A DNA stretch of 23,819 nt, from assembly GCA_001953115.1 (NCBI GenBank), contig LSSL01000274.1, forward strand, positions 7,531 through 31,349. The letters run 5' to 3'. The notes beneath the pieces were generated by a model. That model was not told the DNA's origin, made no database searches, and was given only the letters and a program-made list of their open reading frames with translations. The DNA comes from Smittium mucronatum. Taxonomy: Eukaryota; Kickxellomycota; Harpellomycetes; Harpellales; Legeriomycetaceae. Made by a program: the position numbers and the translations under genes. Positions within the stretch are counted from its first letter, which is position 1. Every line of letters starts with the position of its first letter. Of this stretch, positions 10,809 through 21,424 are shown in pieces.

Positions 10809-12840
10809 TTTTGATTATTTTTTGGTGATTTTGATTTCAAATTGGTATTGATTTTTTTTTGAACATTATCTAATCGAGAGATACTATACCTCTAAGTATT
10901 TTTTGATTGATTTAATTAATATATTTTTCGGCTAATTAACAATTGAAAATTTTAACCAAATTTTCATTTTTCCAATGAAATTAAATAAAAAAACCCTAAT
11001 TCGAATTATAATTTATTTTTAATAAGGGAAGTCTTTGTCCCTGAAAGTTTACATTTACGTACTTAGTTAATATGTTAGTTTTAATAAAAATTTTGATTCA
11101 GATGTTACAATTCAAAAAAATTTAATTTTTAATTTTAATTTAAGTTTTTGAACACTTTAAAATGAATCAAATTGCGAATTTTGAGAATTTATTGCAAAAT
11201 TAGCATATAATTTTAATTGATAATCCTTTAAATTAGAAATATAATTCCAAATTTATCTCAATTTATAAAACTGTGTGGTTAGTTTGAAATATGATCAATC
11301 TTTATTATTCAGTAAAGGTTAAGATTCGTACATAAAAAACGATTTTCTGCTAAAATCTGATATTTTTCTACTCATTATTTGAATTAATATTTATAAAATA
11401 TAAAACATATAAAAAATTGATCGAAGTTTGCAAAACTGTAAATTTAAAATTGAAATCATACCTCTTATATTTAGAGAATCGTTATTGTAAAAGAAAACGG
11501 GCTTATTATCTTGTGGCTGCTCTTAAATAGATTAGTATATATTATTTTAAATCAAAAAGTATAAGGTATTGAAAAAAAAAATGTGTTTTTTTACACATAT
11601 TTCTTAAACATCTTAAAATTGTAGCCGCGCATTTATAATTAGCACATTCTTGTTTATAAAATAATTAAAATGATAAATTAATTTCCATTCGATTACAACT
11701 CGGCTGAGAAATAAGCATTGCATAAACCCTTCAAATTTTGAATAAAAATTTATCTTTATAATTAAGTGTGACTAGGAAACTAAATTTGTTGGTAGTTATA
11801 AAAAAAAAAAATTGTGATTTTTATTTTTATTTTTTGATTATTATGGAAGATCTTAAGCTTTTTTTATGTGAATATAACCACATATATTCCATTGATAAAA
11901 AATCTATTCAGCAAAATGAAGATAATTTGATAATTTGATAATTTGATGTTTTCATTTTATATTAAATTCAGATATGAAATTTTTCAATATAAAAATCTTT
12001 TTATTTGTTTTAATTTTTACGTTAAGATTGTTAGAGTAAATTACTAGATCATATAAGCTAAATATGGTATTAAAATTCGCATAAAAATCTAATTATCCTG
12101 ATGTTTTTTTAAAAAAAAACTTTGATTGTGAGAATTCTTTTTTTTGAAATTCATAACTTTCAGAACCTAGCTATTATTTAATAACCCTCAAAAATCTTTT
12201 CATAAAACCACATAAATTAATTGGAGCTTTTATTACATAACTAAATTACAAATAAAAATGTATTGGATAAAAGCATAAATTAATCGAGCTTGTATCCCAA
12301 TAAAAAACTGTTAAAAAAATGCAGAATCATATTCAATTAATAATAAAAATCACCAAATATTAATCAAAACCGCATCAACATATATATGAATAGGCTTATA
12401 TACACTTCAGGCGATTCCGTTGTATGAAATATAAGTTTGATATAAATACTAATAAATGGGAACATCCCTTTTAAAGATCCAGAGTTAGTTTTCTTCGGAT
12501 ATAAGCTTTGGATCCAAAAGATTAAACTTTGAGCTAATATTTATTAGTTAAATCAGTTCAATAATATACTACAAGTATGAATCATGCTAAAGATAGGCAC
12601 ATTTTTTATTTGCCTCTCATTTACTTACACCTTAATTATGAATTTTTAAAATTAGATTATGAAGAATTTTTTAAGAAGTATATTGGTTGCGAATATAACA
12701 AAAAAGCTTTATTTAAGTTTTTTTGAAATATAATAAAACTATTTTCCCTCATTTTTTGTATTTTTAAAATAAATTTCAAATAAATAGCTGTTTTTTAAAA
12801 CAAAAAAATTATTATTAATCTGAAATTTCTTTGAACTTTT
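10809..12840. other. AT-rich spacer
   Basis: No gene is seen. The first 60 bases hold a G/T-rich low-complexity patch of repeated GATTTTGATT-like words. A small hairpin, ATGTGT with ACACAT around six T, lies at about 11581-11600. The part at 12395-12545 has more G+C and some protein-like words on the minus strand, but stop codons are about as frequent as in random sequence of this composition, so I do not call it. Confidence 0.5.
11921..11944. repeat. (GATAATTT)3 tandem repeat
   Basis: Three exact 8-base units followed by a partial GAT. It is a slippage-type repeat in spacer with no apparent function. Confidence 0.9.
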
Positions 12841-13602
12841 TCAGGTTTTACAACTTTTCTTCTTTCTTAAATAAGCGGATCTGTGATAAAATTCACAAAT
12901 CTTTCTAAATAAGACATAAATATACATATAATATTTTTTTATTTTAAATAACTGATATAATGGACAGAATATATCCTGGTATATAACCATGTTTATATTA
13001 ATGTATAGAAAGTCATGGTTAGTTAATACGCCCTTGATTTGATCTAAAGAGAATAATTTTACACTTATTAAAAATATTTGATATCGTTTAGTATCTCCTG
13101 AACCGAAATATTTCCACTATTAACAGTATAACGTGTTGAATGTTCCCTGAAATAAAATATTTCTCAAAGTTTGAAATTTTTTTCTGATGAAACTCATTAT
13201 AGTTTATCTTCCCGGAATTCTTAATATATAAATCTGCTGATTCCTCATTACTCCAACTGATATATTTTTTAAAATCGATAAGAGAATGATTTTTTTTCTT
13301 TTTGCGTTTTTATCTTTTGTTGTACGGTTAAATATTTCTTTAAAAAAAAATTAAAACGGCTAAATATGCTATACCCCTCGCTCCAAAAATAATTGATATA
13401 CAAAAAAATAATAATAATTTCGGTTATTTTCCCGTTATCTCGACATAAGACTATTTTTTATAAAAAATGACTTAGTATTACAAAATATTTGATATTTTTG
13501 CAATAACTGCGTATTATCTATTCTCAGTAATAAAATTTCATTTATGCTATTATTTTTCAATTTTAGCAATTTTTCGGTGTTATTTACGTATTGTACCAAC
13601 AA
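12841..13602 (-). pseudogene. Possible frameshifted relic of an unknown gene
   Basis: Minus-strand frames succeed one another over about 760 bases. A 55-codon run spans 13602-13435 (contains LKNNSINEILLLRIDNTQLL). A 73-codon run spans 13309-13088 (contains NHSLIDFKKYISWSNEESAD and INYNEFHQKKISNFEKYF). A 91-codon run spans 13116-12841 (contains SLDQIKGVLTNHDFLYI, QDIFCPLYQLFK and HRSAYLRKKKSCKT). The second and third overlap by under 30 bases, so one frameshift would join them into about 150 codons. The W-S-N-E-E-S stretch faintly recalls the start of a Myb/SANT-type helix, but the rest of that fold is not evident and I do not assign it. A rough estimate gives about 0.5 runs of 90 codons or more by chance in this window, so the evidence lies in the tiling rather than in any single run. 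Confidence 0.27.
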
Positions 13603-14643
13603 TTAATTCTCTTTATATTTGTATTGATTTTTTTTTAAATCGACCTATATTGCACCTGATGATTCTGAAACTATATCTGATATGTTTCAAACCATTCCAA
13701 ATATCTCTAATTATGCACTCAAAGTGTTTAAATTACAATAATATGATTTTTTATTATCAGATTTTACTCTTGAAATATATATCAGTAAAACATGTGGTTA
13801 AAATCAGTAAACCCAGAGACATTAGCAGTTAAATTTCCACAAATTCATTTGAAAGTAGAATAATATAAAAAATTTCTGAATAAGATAAATTTTGACTCTT
13901 TTTCTTTGAATTAAAGATTTTATCACATCTATACCGCTTGATTGGCTAGAAAACAAGACTCAAACTTTTTATCTCAGTAAAAACGTTATTTAAAACTGTA
14001 CTCAAACATTTTTTTATGTGATTTTGAATGTAGCTTTTGAAAATTTAAAATTTTTTACAGACCAATATACCTTATATATACTGGTTTCATCATCCGATTT
14101 ATCTTGTTTTTTTATCATTTCTGGACTATTTCCCATTTCGAGTGCTTCTAGTAGAATTTTTTTGGAGTAGATTTTGTCACTTTTTATATCAAAAAATTCA
14201 CAACTATCATTTTACTTGTAAATAAATTTTGTTCCATTATGTAATTTTTTAATTTTTAACTTTTTTGGACAATCGGCTACACTTTTTTCTTGGAAATAAT
14301 AAACTTTTACAGAAAAAATACTTTTAATTTAGAAAAAATTATTTCAAATTGATTTTAAAATTCAATAGCACTAAATACATTTATTATTTCTTATATTAAT
14401 GCTGAATCACTCATTTTTTCAAAATTTAAAATTATCACATGAATTTCTGGCTATATAAATGGTAAATAATATAAATTTCTACTTAAATTCTCACTGCACA
14501 ATGAATAAAGATTCTGAAAAAAATCAACATTTTATAGAAGTTTTGATTTTTCTAATTTATTTCTAATGTGTATTAGGTGAAAAATAGGTTCCAAAGTCCA
14601 TCCTTATATCATAAATTGAAATATTAACTCAAATATCTGTAAA
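13603..14643. other. AT-rich spacer
   Basis: No supported gene. A plus-strand stretch at about 13653-13740 reads PDDSETISDMFQTIPNIS before a stop, which is interesting to the eye but isolated. The rest is A/T-dominated, leading to the AAT microsatellite that borders the right repeat copy. Confidence 0.45.

Positions 14644-14676
<33 letters not shown>
14644..14676. repeat. (AAT)11 microsatellite
   Basis: Eleven uninterrupted AAT units, the longest perfect microsatellite in the window. It lies just inside the inner end of repeat copy B, where alignment with copy A fades. It may have grown from an A-rich element end, but that is inference. Confidence 0.95.
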
Positions 14677-14680
<4 letters not shown>

Positions 14681-15058
14681 TTTACATTTTTTTGATATTA
14701 TTGGCACATTTCACAAATTGATTTCAGGTTAGAGAATTACGGAAATAATCTGCCCATTTACTGAAAAATACCGGATAAAAATTGAAATATCTGAAATGAA
14801 AAAAATATCAGAAAAGATATAAAATAACCAACTCATTCTTAAAAATACAGAAAAACTTTTAAATTATTTTCTTTTAATTAGTTTTTTTTTGTATCACGGA
14901 ATTTTATTGAAAGATAATTTCATTAAAAACTGTACTAAAAAAATATGAAAAAAAGAAAAATACGTATAGAAAAGACTATTATCTTAACTACAATAAGCAC
15001 CTCTGTCGGACTACCGGCTGCGTACCTACGGGAAAATGTTGCAATCTACCAACCGAAA

Positions 15059-15068
15059 CCCCCCCCCC
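15059..15068. repeat. C10 homopolymer inside repeat copy B
   Basis: Ten consecutive C (ten G on the minus strand, the element's presumed forward strand) in DNA where G/C runs are rare. Copy A has only a short T/G-rich stretch at the matching place, so the run expanded in, or survived only in, copy B. It could also be a sequencing-prone site. Confidence 0.9.
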
Positions 15069-15123
15069 TGGCATTGCTTCAAGTATTCTGGATGACTGAG
15101 GTTACATGCAGTCAAGAATTAAG

Positions 15124-15144
15124 CTATTTTTCAATGAAAAATAG
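15124..15144. repeat. Perfect hairpin in repeat copy B
   Basis: Arms CTATTTTTC and GAAAAATAG are exact inverted copies separated by AAT. Copy A does not keep it, so it is unlikely to be an essential feature of the repeat. Confidence 0.8.
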
Positions 15145-15830
15145 TTAATTGAAGCTATTGAGCTCCTGGTCAGTGCCTACTTCTAACAGGATTAATAAAA
15201 AAAGCTCCTATCCAAACGTGGCTTTGATCGATATGGCTTTCATAAAAATAGCTGTTAGACGCTTAGATCCGTCTGACTGTCAAAAGCTGGGCTTTTGCAC
15301 TAAAATATGTCTCAGCTGCGCCAAACGATCGGCTCCTCACGTCTCTATATGGTCCTCCTCTGAAAACGCTGTCCTCCAAATCGCTGTGTACTGTGTCTAA
15401 TATTCCCAACCAAAAATAGTACAAAGCTGTGTGAAATTTTTGTCTAGTGTACTTCGAAAGGTACATTATTTAGCCCAAAAACCACAGCAAGGTATTCCAC
15501 TCTTAGGGGGTCTTTTAATTAGCTAACTTTTTTAAAGTTATATTATCGATGGACTGAGTGTTCTATAAGTCATAATTTATCGTTACTATCTAATCCTCAA
15601 ACTCCTCTCTGATACTAACGAACCACATTTGAAAAATTATTATAGAAACTTTATTTCGTTTTCCTCATTTATCAAAGCACATAATATTTCCTATCTCATT
15701 AGAAAGAAGATGTACTATTTTTGTATCTAACCAAAGTATTGCCGGAATTTAGAATCTCTAATCTCATTTTAAACTGTTATAACAGCTCTAACGCTAGCTT
15801 TATATTTTGGAGAAATATTTTTATTGTTTG

Positions 15831-17166
15831 TGTCACCCAACCTCTTCAGCATTATTTTTTAAACGGCATAAAATCTAAGAGCTTAATGATGAAGAAAAAA
15901 CCCAGTGAACGTTTATTAAATTTCAAAGAAAATACTCCCATTTATTTCATCAGCTGGTCTCAAGCATAAAACATCCCCTAAAAGGGATAGGAATTGGATT
16001 TTTTGTCAAGAAAATATAATTCTTTCATACTTTATTTATTTCCAGAATAAATTTTAAGCTTCAATAATAAGAACTTTAAACGTAATAAATAAAAATTACC
16101 TCTATTTGTGAAGACACTTTTTTTTAACTCTAATCTACATTACTCTAATGCGTTTGGGTAGAGTAATTTAGTCAAAAATTATTTATAGGGCCATTTAAAA
16201 CGTGGATTTGAAAGTCTCATTAGGCTTACCAATCATTGGTCTAATTTTTCAAAATTTATCAATTGATCTTTTGGGTAATTTTTCATCGGAAAAATGAAAA
16301 ATCTGTATGACAGTTTTCATACGTTTTTTTACTCGTATACATACAAAAATCACTTGGTCCTATTTACTAAAATAATTTTCACTCCATTAATTTATATACC
16401 CCTCTTATGTCAGTTTAAAAGAATATAATTGGAAAAATGAGATCCACTGCCGATAAATCAATTTCTGAGGAGGTTTTTTTTACTCAATATTTTTTTTTCT
16501 CGTTTGCTATACACACTCAAAATGATAATTTCATAAAATTCAAAAGTAAATTCATAGGTGAATATACGAATTTTTTAAATATGGCGTGTTAATCCAGCAT
16601 CGGCTATAAGAAAAGCTTTCTTTATTCTTATTTTTATTTTATGTTTTACAAAGTAAGATGGTTTAGATTTTTTTTTTTCTTTTTTAGTACTTGAGTCTAA
16701 AGCGGTGGTTACATGCCACACAATTGATTTTGTAATTTTTCTGAGTTCATCTTAATTTACCTCTAATCTTTTAGTCTAATTTTATTATTTCTTCTAAAAT
16801 TTTCGAATTAATCGAATTAAAGAAGTTGAAAATTTCTAGCTCATATTATTCAAAGAAAAATTATTCAAAGTATTCACCATTACTTGATATTATATCTTAA
16901 GCAGTTATATTATCATTTTTAATCGCAAGATAAATCATAAAATATGAATATAATTCATTAAGAAATAATTAGGTCAAAAGAATCTTGCCTACCATTGTTG
17001 TTTCAAAATATCCATAATAAAAATAAAAAGCACGTCAGGTTTTTTTTATAATATCTCATACTTCAGCATGGCTTCACTTATACTTATCGCCTCTTAAAAG
17101 GATCCCTGGATAAAAATAGGTTTACTTTTAACATTTTCTGAATAAAACTCTTCAAAAAAATATTAT
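15831..17166. other. AT-rich spacer with residual protein-like words
   Basis: No supported gene. A 5-base-arm hairpin (ATCCC, loop CTAAAA, GGGAT) lies at 15973-15988. On the minus strand 16286-16140 an ATG frame of 48 codons reads MKNYPKDQLINFEKLD and RLSNPRFKWPYK but carries two internal stops. It might be a relic upstream of repeat copy B or chance. A plus-strand 82-codon frame at 15721-15969 begins with TTG, overlaps the end of the repeat and has no other support. Confidence 0.45.
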
Positions 17167-17191
17167 CCCCTCTCCCCTTACCCGAATCCCC
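17167..17191 (-). other. G-quadruplex-compatible motif
   Basis: On the minus strand four G-runs of lengths 4, 3, 4 and 4 are separated by loops of 4, 3 and 3 bases (GGGG-ATTC-GGG-TAA-GGGG-AGA-GGGG). This satisfies the common rule of four runs of at least three G with loops of 1-7. In DNA this A+T-rich such a cluster is very improbable by uniform chance. It lies in a purine-rich patch on the minus strand (about 17087-17270), where two overlapping minus-strand frames look protein-like. No adjoining gene is established, so its role is unknown. Confidence 0.75.
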
Positions 17192-20100
17192 TTCAGATTT
17201 TTTTTATAAAGTAGTTCCAGAGACCCCAAGACTATTTTCACCCGAAAAATTCTTAAATTTTATTGATAAAAAACAATTTTTTTATCAAATTTTCCCTTAA
17301 AAACAGGATCTTTAGAATATAGCTTTGAAACTTTTTTTAGACGTTTTAGAAAAAAAAATCCACTACTCAAACAATAAATTTGGAAATGCGAGAACATCCG
17401 AAAAGCTTTTTAGAACGTTTTTCACACAGAAAAATTTCTTGTAACTCCACTTACTGTTCTAAATAATGCTTCATTAAAGTATATAAAAAACTTCAATCTT
17501 TATTATCGATCATTTTCTATTATTTGGATCATACTAATTCGATTACATCTTAATCTGGATATACAGATATAAATGAGTACTTAATCAAAAAAATAAAAAC
17601 TGAAATCATATTTAAAATTTTATTTTTATTTGATTTCTAAACTTATAACACTGATCAGAAATTTAAAATCAGACCAATTAATATTGAATTTTTAAAATAT
17701 TAAAATCAGTATTGAGCGCATCATTGATATTATTGAAAATTTTCTGAAACATATTAATATTATAATTCAGAAATTTAAATATGAGGGTTATTTTTACTGC
17801 ATAAAATTAGCCAGTAGCAAAATTAATATTTTTCATTTTCTAAAAACCACCAACTAATTTATTTAGAATTTGTAGTTTCAATAACCTTCGCAGATTTAAA
17901 TCCTGTCTCATTCAATATTTAAGATCTCAAAAACCAAAAAATACTATTATTGATTTATTAGTGAAATAATTATAAATCATCTTATTTAAAATTTGATAAT
18001 TAATGCAACCCTGATACGATATCCAGATAAATATACAACTTTTAACATAAAACCGTTTTTTTAATTTTAAAAGAAAAAAACTGTATTAATTCAAAAAATA
18101 TATGGCTAAAACTGCAAAATATCTAACACCAAACTATAATATGGGGTTAAATTTTGGCTATTTATAACTATATTTAATGGATATTTTCATTTTAATTACT
18201 CAAATCATCTAATTTTAGTCTATTGTTTTTTGTTTTTTAAAAAACCCCGTATAATTTATTGGTTTTTTCAGATATTGATACTTCTTTCGCGGTTTTTTCA
18301 ATTATAGAATACATTTAAAGTTCCAATTTGAGGATAAATAATCTAATTTTCGGTTTTGTTTTTGGTTTTGGTTTTTGATTTCCTGGTGTGACATTTATGT
18401 GTTTTGATTAAAATTTATCAATTAAAAAAACACCGCCATAAAATTAGGGAAAATTTATCTGAATGAACCTTTTTAAAATTATTATTTGTATAATACAAGA
18501 GTAGATACTTTCAAAAAAAGCTCGAAGCTTTTTTACCCCACAACATTGATTAATTTGAAAAATCACAAAATCTTTAAGGCGCCAGTTTAATTACTGTACT
18601 AGATATTTATACATATTTTTTTTTCTTTTTATTTTATCTAAGTTTTTTTTTAATACCCCAATTTATCTCATTTTTTATTAAAAGACTATTTTAAAAGGAT
18701 TAAAATAAGCTATTTTTTATTGCCTGAGGCTACTTTTCATTACTTCTGTTAAAAATAGGCTCATAATTGAACCTCAAATATTCCAATGAAATATTTTTCA
18801 CCGATCTCGGGCTTAAATTATTAATATACGTTTCACCAACCATATACTTTACTTGAGGTTATGAAATGGGTTATATCGGATGGTAGATATCACTAAATTT
18901 TCATTTTAGTGCCCATTCGGTAGACTAGCAGAGTAATTTCTAGCTCCGGTTGTATCGATCCTTTTTATGCAATGCACACTTTTTAAATTATTTTTTGTTA
19001 CTGATTAATTTTTACTGATTTTATCTACCAATAAAATCCCAATTTAAAAGGGAAAGAAAAATTAAAAAATGTATGAATACATGTTTAACCATTTCAAAGT
19101 TGATAGATTAATAACGAATTTTATATTTGATTTAATAAAAAATTTCCAAGATTAATATTTATAAACTATTGAATAAATCAAAGAGTCAACTCAATTTTAT
19201 TTGTTGAGATGAGAAATTTTCCCAAAAACCAGATTCTTTTTCCCTTAATTTTTTACATCCTAATTTTTAAAAAATATAATTGTTTTAATAGCAATGTATA
19301 TTTTTTAAAACTAATGCTAAAATTTCCTAATTTATATACTTTGCAGATATAGATCGTATTATTTTTTTTTTAAATGAATAAAAAACAACTACCTATAAAT
19401 CTAAAAGTTCAAAATTATTTTTACGCAAAATTATGCAAAATAAAATTTTTTTGAAAATTTCACATAAAATTCGTTCAAATACACAAAAATGATTTTTTTC
19501 CAAATAAAATTTATGGGATTGCATATTTAACACAAAAATGATTTTAATTTTTATTCAGAAAATTATAAATACATTTGCCTATAAGGTGGACCTTGGAAAA
19601 ACTTTCCAATAAAATTCAAATGAAAAAATTGGGGATTAATCAAAAATAGTCCTTTTTATGAAATAATTGCAAAAATAGTCAAAATAAATCGATTTGGTTA
19701 TATATATATAGAGAATGGAAACTATTTTAGTCAAATTTTCAGCTAATCTAAAGAACTATCGAAATAGAATTCAAATTAATCTTAATTTTCTTTTTTATTG
19801 TGCATTAATGTAGCAAGTAAAAATACTTCTATAAATTTTGAAAATAGTTAAAAAAATGTGAGATCTCCTATGATATCGACCATTTTCCTGATATATTCCT
19901 ACTAATATCTTAATTTATAAATACGGTTCAAAATTAAAGCATAAATATATTTGTTAATCCATAATAACAATTAAAAAAACTGATTTTCTATTGGGAAAAT
20001 GAAGATTTATTAGGGTTAGTAAATTTTAATAATTTTAATTGGCCTATTTTTGATTAAATTTTATTTATCTAATCGTTTAGACAGTAAAAAAGTCTTTTCT

Positions 20101-20569
20101 TGAATAAATTCCAATTTATCACAATTTTTGTTTACTTGATAAAATTTAACTCGATTAAAAAGAAAATTCAAATATATTTAAATTTTTTGGATAGTCGCTT
20201 GAACTAACTTAGAAAATTGGATTAAAATTGCACTTATTTTCTAAATATATAATCTTATGGATATTTTTTAATCACTTTTACAGTCAATTTAAAATTTGAC
20301 TATTTCTGGTATCATTTTGAAAAATATAAATATTTGCCTAATACCATAAAATACTTTTTCTGAAATAATTTTTAAAAAAAAATGAATTTGAGTTCTGAAA
20401 TGGTGTTATCAGGATAAACATCTTAAAAAATGTTTGAAAAAAATTCTCTATTAAACCTCTTCCTTTCAAATATATCAAATTTTATGATTGAAAATATTGT
20501 CCTGAATCATAGAATCAAAAAATCGAAAAGAGTAAAGCAATATATAGCTAATTTTATGAATTTTCATAA
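17192..20569. other. AT-rich gene desert
   Basis: About 3.4 kb without a supported gene. It holds a G/T-rich patch near 18345-18400 (repeats of GGTTTT), a short TA run near 19698-19712 and a G+C-raised patch at about 18825-18975 that may be a remnant of an older insertion. No tRNA, rRNA or further copy of the dispersed repeat was found. Confidence 0.5.
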
Positions 20570-20584
20570 TTTTTTTTTTTTTTT
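20570..20584. repeat. T15 homopolymer
   Basis: Fifteen consecutive T just before the TG/TA microsatellite. Read on the minus strand it is an A15 tract. It could be a trace of a poly(A) tail from a retroposed sequence, but no such sequence is recognisable beside it. Confidence 0.85.
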
Positions 20585-20612
20585 AAATAATGAATAAATT
20601 ATTTATAGTTTT

Positions 20613-20740
20613 TTGTGTAGTTGTATGTATATATCTGTGTGTATGTGCATGTATGCGTGTTTGTGTATATGCATGTTTTTTTATATGTATATGTATATTT
20701 TTATTTTTGCGTATTTGTATACATAATTGTGCATGTGTCT
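20613..20740. repeat. Impure TG/TA/CATG microsatellite
   Basis: About 130 bases of alternating purine-pyrimidine steps built from TGTA, TATG, GCATG and GTGT words, interrupted by T-runs. Alternating TG/CA tracts can adopt Z-DNA. Here the array is old, judging by its interruptions. No gene adjoins it. Confidence 0.85.
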
Positions 20741-20789
20741 ATAACCTAATACTATTTTAATTTAGTGTAAATTTATTTTCGACATCATA

Positions 20790-20824
20790 AATTATTTTTT
20801 AATTTATTTTTTAATTTATTTTTT
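20790..20824. repeat. Tandem repeat, unit AATTTATTTTTT
   Basis: Three 12-base units, the first one base shorter. It is slippage-type DNA in spacer. Confidence 0.85.
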
Positions 20825-21193
20825 AGAATCTTTAATAATTTTTTATATCCAAATTTTTTTTCAAATAAAATGTGCAAATATTAAATTTAATACTTATAAA
20901 AATTATTTATTTGTATATTTATTTGAATTTTAATAATATACTCAAGGACTGATTTTTGAAATTTTCTTTGACTTTCTTCTGTGTGTTTTATTATTTATAA
21001 GTAACTTATTAACAATGTTTAAACTTTTTCTCATTTTTAAATATTGATAAGCACGTTTACTTTTCCTGTGATTGATATACTCAAAGAAATTGCAGAATTA
21101 TCCATAAAACTCAAAAAAATATATTTATTTCAAATTTATATTTGGATAAATCCGGTATAAATAAACATTTTGAATTGTTTAATATCAATTTAT
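20825..21193. other. AT-rich spacer
   Basis: Nothing recognisable: no frame, RNA gene or repeat beyond A/T low complexity. Confidence 0.5.
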
Positions 21194-21424
21194 TCATCGA
21201 ATAAAAACTTTTAATCTGCTTTTTGTTGAATTGTGTAAATTTTCAGAAATTTTATTGGATAAAAAAGCTTTTTTGTGTATTTTTTCATAATTTTGTGTAC
21301 AAATACTTTTTAAAAATTCCAAAAGATTGTTAAAAAGGATATAAGAAATTTTATAAATTAAAATTTTATTTCGCCGAAGAACCAGTATATAAAAAAACAG
21401 GGATAAGGAAAAATTTTGAATCAT
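21194..21424 (-). CDS. Doubtful 76-residue open frame
   Basis: An ATG frame from 21424 encodes a hypothetical 76-residue product. It has a hydrophobic start (IQNFSLSLFFYILVLRR), then a basic middle and end (NYEKIHKKAFLSNKISENLH). It could be read as a small membrane-anchored protein, but this amino-acid mix is what translated AT-rich noise looks like. No domain, neighbour or regulatory signal supports it, and the length is within chance expectation. Probably not a gene. Confidence 0.12.
   Translation of the reverse strand: MIQNFSLSLFFYILVLRRNKILIYKISYILFNNLLEFLKSICTQNYEKIHKKAFLSNKISENLHNSTKSRLKVFIR

Larger units (their letters stand above)
14690..15830 (-). repeat. Unclassified dispersed repeat, copy B (less decayed)
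   Basis: This is the reverse-complement partner of the repeat at 480-1545. Matching anchors are 15479-15497, 15377-15388 (complement of CACAGCGATTTG), 15069-15086 (identical 18-base block) and 14938-14971 (T-rich block). It is the richest G+C patch outside the LINE: 53% in 15001-15060 and 50% in 15301-15360. On the minus strand a 67-codon frame runs 15466-15263 (contains LDTVHSDLEDSVF and FGAAETYFSAKAQLLTVRR). On the plus strand an 83-codon frame runs 15149-15400, with only a TTG start. Neither matches a family I know, and copy A does not preserve either frame well enough to show which strand coded. It is probably a fragment of a transposable element that arrived later, or decayed more slowly, than copy A. 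Confidence 0.75.

Noticed and set aside
12390..12545. Minus-strand protein-like words upstream of the 12841-13602 candidate.
   Set aside because: Stop frequency over the surrounding stretch is about that of random sequence of this composition.
13650..13832. 60-codon plus-strand open frame.
   Set aside because: It begins with TTG, has noise-like composition and lies within chance length. A different frame in the same place looked at least as protein-like.
14945..15148. 67-codon plus-strand ATG frame.
   Set aside because: It starts inside the A-rich end of repeat copy B and runs antisense across the C10 tract. The matching copy A does not preserve it.
15721..15969. 82-codon plus-strand frame ending FISWSQA.
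   Set aside because: It starts with TTG, overlaps the edge of repeat copy B and has no domain. The opposite strand is equally protein-like.
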